Shown one piece after another: positions 62,699 through 64,000 of a stretch of DNA of 64,000 bases. A program made the translations under genes and the position numbers. Source of the stretch: GCA-002708315 sp963676635 (GTDB taxonomy: Bacteria > Bacteroidota > Bacteroidia > Bacteroidales > F082); assembly GCA_963676635.1 (NCBI GenBank), contig OY781105.1:2046001-2110000 (forward strand). Direction: 5' to 3'. How positions within the stretch are numbered: position 1 is the first letter of the stretch; the number at the start of each line of letters is the position of its first letter. The notes beneath the pieces are model-generated. The model ran no database searches. It worked only from the letters and a program-made list of their open reading frames with translations, and was not told the DNA's origin.

Positions 62699-63127
62699 TT
62701 ATAAATAAACAAAATTCGCACCAACCTGACCACTAACAAAATCATTTGAAGTAATACCAGTTGTAGTACTATGCCCCTGATCATAAACATCCAACGTAAC
62801 ATCATTTCCTGCCCTTACGGCACAATATATTATAAAGTCAGCAGAACCTGATAAACCAGCAATGTATGGTTCCATATCATCTGATACATCAAAAACATAG
62901 GATAAGGTTGTATAATACAGAAAACCACTTCCTAAATTATTTACCACTATTACATCATTGGTAACATCATATATTGTTATCCACACGCCGTAGCCATCGG
63001 TACTTTGATCTAATGGCGTTGGCCAGTTACTTGTGGGTGACCACGATGTACTTACTGTATAACTCTGTGCATTTACACTAAAAATACCTGTTAAAACTAC
63101 AATTGTTATTAATAATATTTTTTTCAT
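62699..63127 (-). CDS. 142-residue secreted protein, cassette copy B
   Basis: Same length and plan as the copy A protein. The signal peptide (about 1-21, MKKILLITIVVLTGIFSVNA) and the C-terminal nine residues (QVGANFVYL) differ, and the 357-bp core between is identical at DNA level by eye. It is 60 bases upstream of the copy B giant gene. It has no sorting domain or lipobox. Function unknown. Confidence 0.7.
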   Translation of the reverse strand: MKKILLITIVVLTGIFSVNAQSYTVSTSWSPTSNWPTPLDQSTDGYGVWITIYDVTNDVIVVNNLGSGFLYYTTLSYVFDVSDDMEPYIAGLSGSADFIIYCAVRAGNDVTLDVYDQGHSTTTGITSNDFVSGQVGANFVYL

Positions 63128-63178
63128 TTTAAAAATATTTAAAAATTAAACTTTGTGATAATTAATATAACTTAATTA

Positions 63179-63209
63179 TTGACTTAATTATCCCAATTTT
63201 GTAGCTTTG
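63179..63209 (+). promoter_or_regulatory. Promoter in the cassette spacer (copy B)
   Basis: TTG (63179-63181), 20 bases, TAGCTTTG (63202-63209): identical in design to the copy A spacer, with the same inverted repeat around the -7 element. Confidence 0.58.
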
Positions 63210-63239
63210 CAGGACTTGTATTGGCTGCAAAGCTACTTT

Positions 63240-63281
63240 AGCCACCATGGACGGGATTGTTCCACGGTGGCTTATTTTATT
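63240..63281 (+). terminator. Terminator-like hairpin in the cassette spacer (copy B)
   Basis: The same stem, loop and T-rich tail as at 58799-58840. The core of the spacer is identical between copies, while the sequence 20-100 bases further right has diverged. Confidence 0.5.
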
Positions 63282-63399
63282 AACCTGTTCATATTTTTAT
63301 CATTTATTATGTTTTATCCTTGTTTTCTTACTCATTAATGCCGTAGTCACCTGCCGCTATTTCCACTTATTCATCCTGTCTTTATTCATAATATACTGA
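63247..63399 (+). CDS. Candidate 50-residue hydrophobic peptide, copy B
   Basis: Same frame and length as the copy at 58806, ATG 63247 to TGA 63399. The first 18 and last 12 codons or so match copy A; the middle differs mostly by residue-changing substitutions, with no indels. That is compatible with a real but relaxed gene or with a duplicated chance frame. Confidence 0.33.
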   Translation: MDGIVPRWLILLTCSYFYHLLCFILVFLLINAVVTCRYFHLFILSLFIIY

Positions 63400-63449
63400 G
63401 TATGTGTTAATATAGCTTATAGCACCACAAAGTTATAAAAACTTTTCTC

Positions 63450-63476
63450 AAAAAAAAAAAAAAAAGAGGTTTTTTT
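63450..63476. repeat. Homopolymer A16 with GAGG T7, copy B
   Basis: Sixteen A then GAGG and seven T, between the copy C stop codon and the copy B spacer. It is three bases shorter than the A19 tract at 59009-59027 and serves as a possible minus-strand terminator for copy C. Confidence 0.7.
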
Positions 63477-63515
63477 GTTATCATTTATTAACAGTATAAA
63501 AACATTGCCTGTCCT

Positions 63516-64000
63516 CTACCTCACCAACATCACAGTTCCCTGTTGTACTTTTGTTACCGGTATCAGGGAGTCGTATTCCCGATATGATATGCGTACTATG
63601 TAGCTGCCTGCCATACATGGCGTGCCTTTGTAGGTTCCATCCCATTTGGTTGTAATATCTGCCGACTCAAATATCTTTTGTCCCCAACGATTATATATAC
63701 TCAGTGAATACAGCTTTGCGTAATCATAACGGGCAACCACGCCATAAGTGTCGTTTAATCCGTCGCCGTTGGGGGTAAAAGCATTGGGAAGAATAAATGG
63801 GTCTGTGTCCCATAATACATATACTGAATCTGTGGATTTGCAACCGTCTTCTGATGTTACCTGTACACTGTACTCTCCTGCTGTGTCTATGATTATGGCA
63901 CTTGATGTTGAACCCGTATTCCATATATAGTATTCCCCTTCAATGCCTGCGTCCAGTACATATCCCTGCTCTGCCCACAATGTGTCGTATTCATTAAAAC
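63516..64000 (-). CDS. Giant type B T9SS protein, cassette copy C (5' end outside the window)
   Basis: The C-terminal 160 residues of a third paralogue, open to the window edge. It covers the last Ig-like domain and the full type B sorting domain (FTPNGDGLNDTYGVV, YNRWGQKIFESADI). It is closest to copy B, with a few changes (for example ITTKWDG for INTKWDG, and CMAG as in copy A). The shared CMAG suggests sequence exchange among all copies. The rest of the gene lies beyond position 64000. Confidence 0.88.
   Translation of the reverse strand, partial: FNEYDTLWAEQGYVLDAGIEGEYYIWNTGSTSSAIIIDTAGEYSVQVTSEDGCKSTDSVYVLWDTDPFILPNAFTPNGDGLNDTYGVVARYDYAKLYSLSIYNRWGQKIFESADITTKWDGTYKGTPCMAGSYIVRISYREYDSLIPVTKVQQGTVMLVR

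Overview
The window is AT-rich chromosomal DNA from a member of the Bacteroidota, most likely the Bacteroidales/Marinilabiliales side of the phylum. The evidence is type IX secretion C-terminal domains of both kinds (type A on a thioredoxin-like protein, type B on giant repeat proteins), Bacteroidota-restricted families (DUF3822, DUF4136, DUF4296, an HsdR_N orphan beside holA), lipoproteins with short signal peptides, and recurrent -7 elements of the TAnnTTTG form. A glycyl-radical dehydratase and its activase suggest at least facultative anaerobic life. No phage, transposase, CRISPR array, rRNA or tRNA was seen.

Layout. 1-4.9 kb: rpoN and a membrane protein, then FKBP-recX-prfB on the minus strand (prfB has a +1 programmed frameshift), then a DUF4136 lipoprotein. 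5.2-13.5 kb: a long minus-strand run. Its upstream half is a 34-codon Pro-Pro-Pro peptide ORF, an SSS symporter, an M20 amidohydrolase, a GNAT and two PLP racemases. Its downstream half is a polysaccharide deacetylase, a LolA-like protein, a lipoprotein and a sirtuin. 13.7-23 kb: housekeeping genes (short ssb, rsmD, DUF3822, amn, holA, fadD-type ligase, SDR, ispE) and a two-gene operon of very small proteins. 23-37.8 kb: deoC, a T9SS thioredoxin-like protein, DUF4296, recQ, kdsD-lptB, uvrC, a PhoB/PhoR-like pair, a prenyl synthase, a radical SAM protein, an SRAP protein and a second acyl-CoA ligase. 37.8-49.4 kb: GH92 and GH20 glycosidases, a flippase, a His-rich secreted protein with a TonB-dependent receptor, an aldehyde dehydrogenase and an aldo/keto reductase. 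49.4-54.5 kb: a HypD-type glycyl-radical enzyme, its activase and phoH. 54.6-64 kb: at least three tandem copies of a cassette that ends in a roughly 1190-residue type B T9SS protein and, where complete, starts with a 142-residue secreted protein.

Most distinctive signals. (1) Three intergenic loci carry 4-5 short palindromes whose centres are exactly 22 bp apart, and the three arrays share one sequence family; this may be an undescribed DNA-binding array. (2) The T9SS cassettes are mosaic: long near-identical blocks alternate with sharply diverged patches. Each spacer holds a promoter-hairpin unit that could express a 50-residue hydrophobic peptide or a tiny RNA. (3) The Pro-Pro-Pro peptide upstream of a symporter/racemase operon could be a stalling leader or a peptide product.

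Several starts were moved from upstream TTG codons or in-frame extensions to internal ATGs that fit the protein family, signal peptide or promoter better. All functional calls come from reading motifs by eye; no database search was run.
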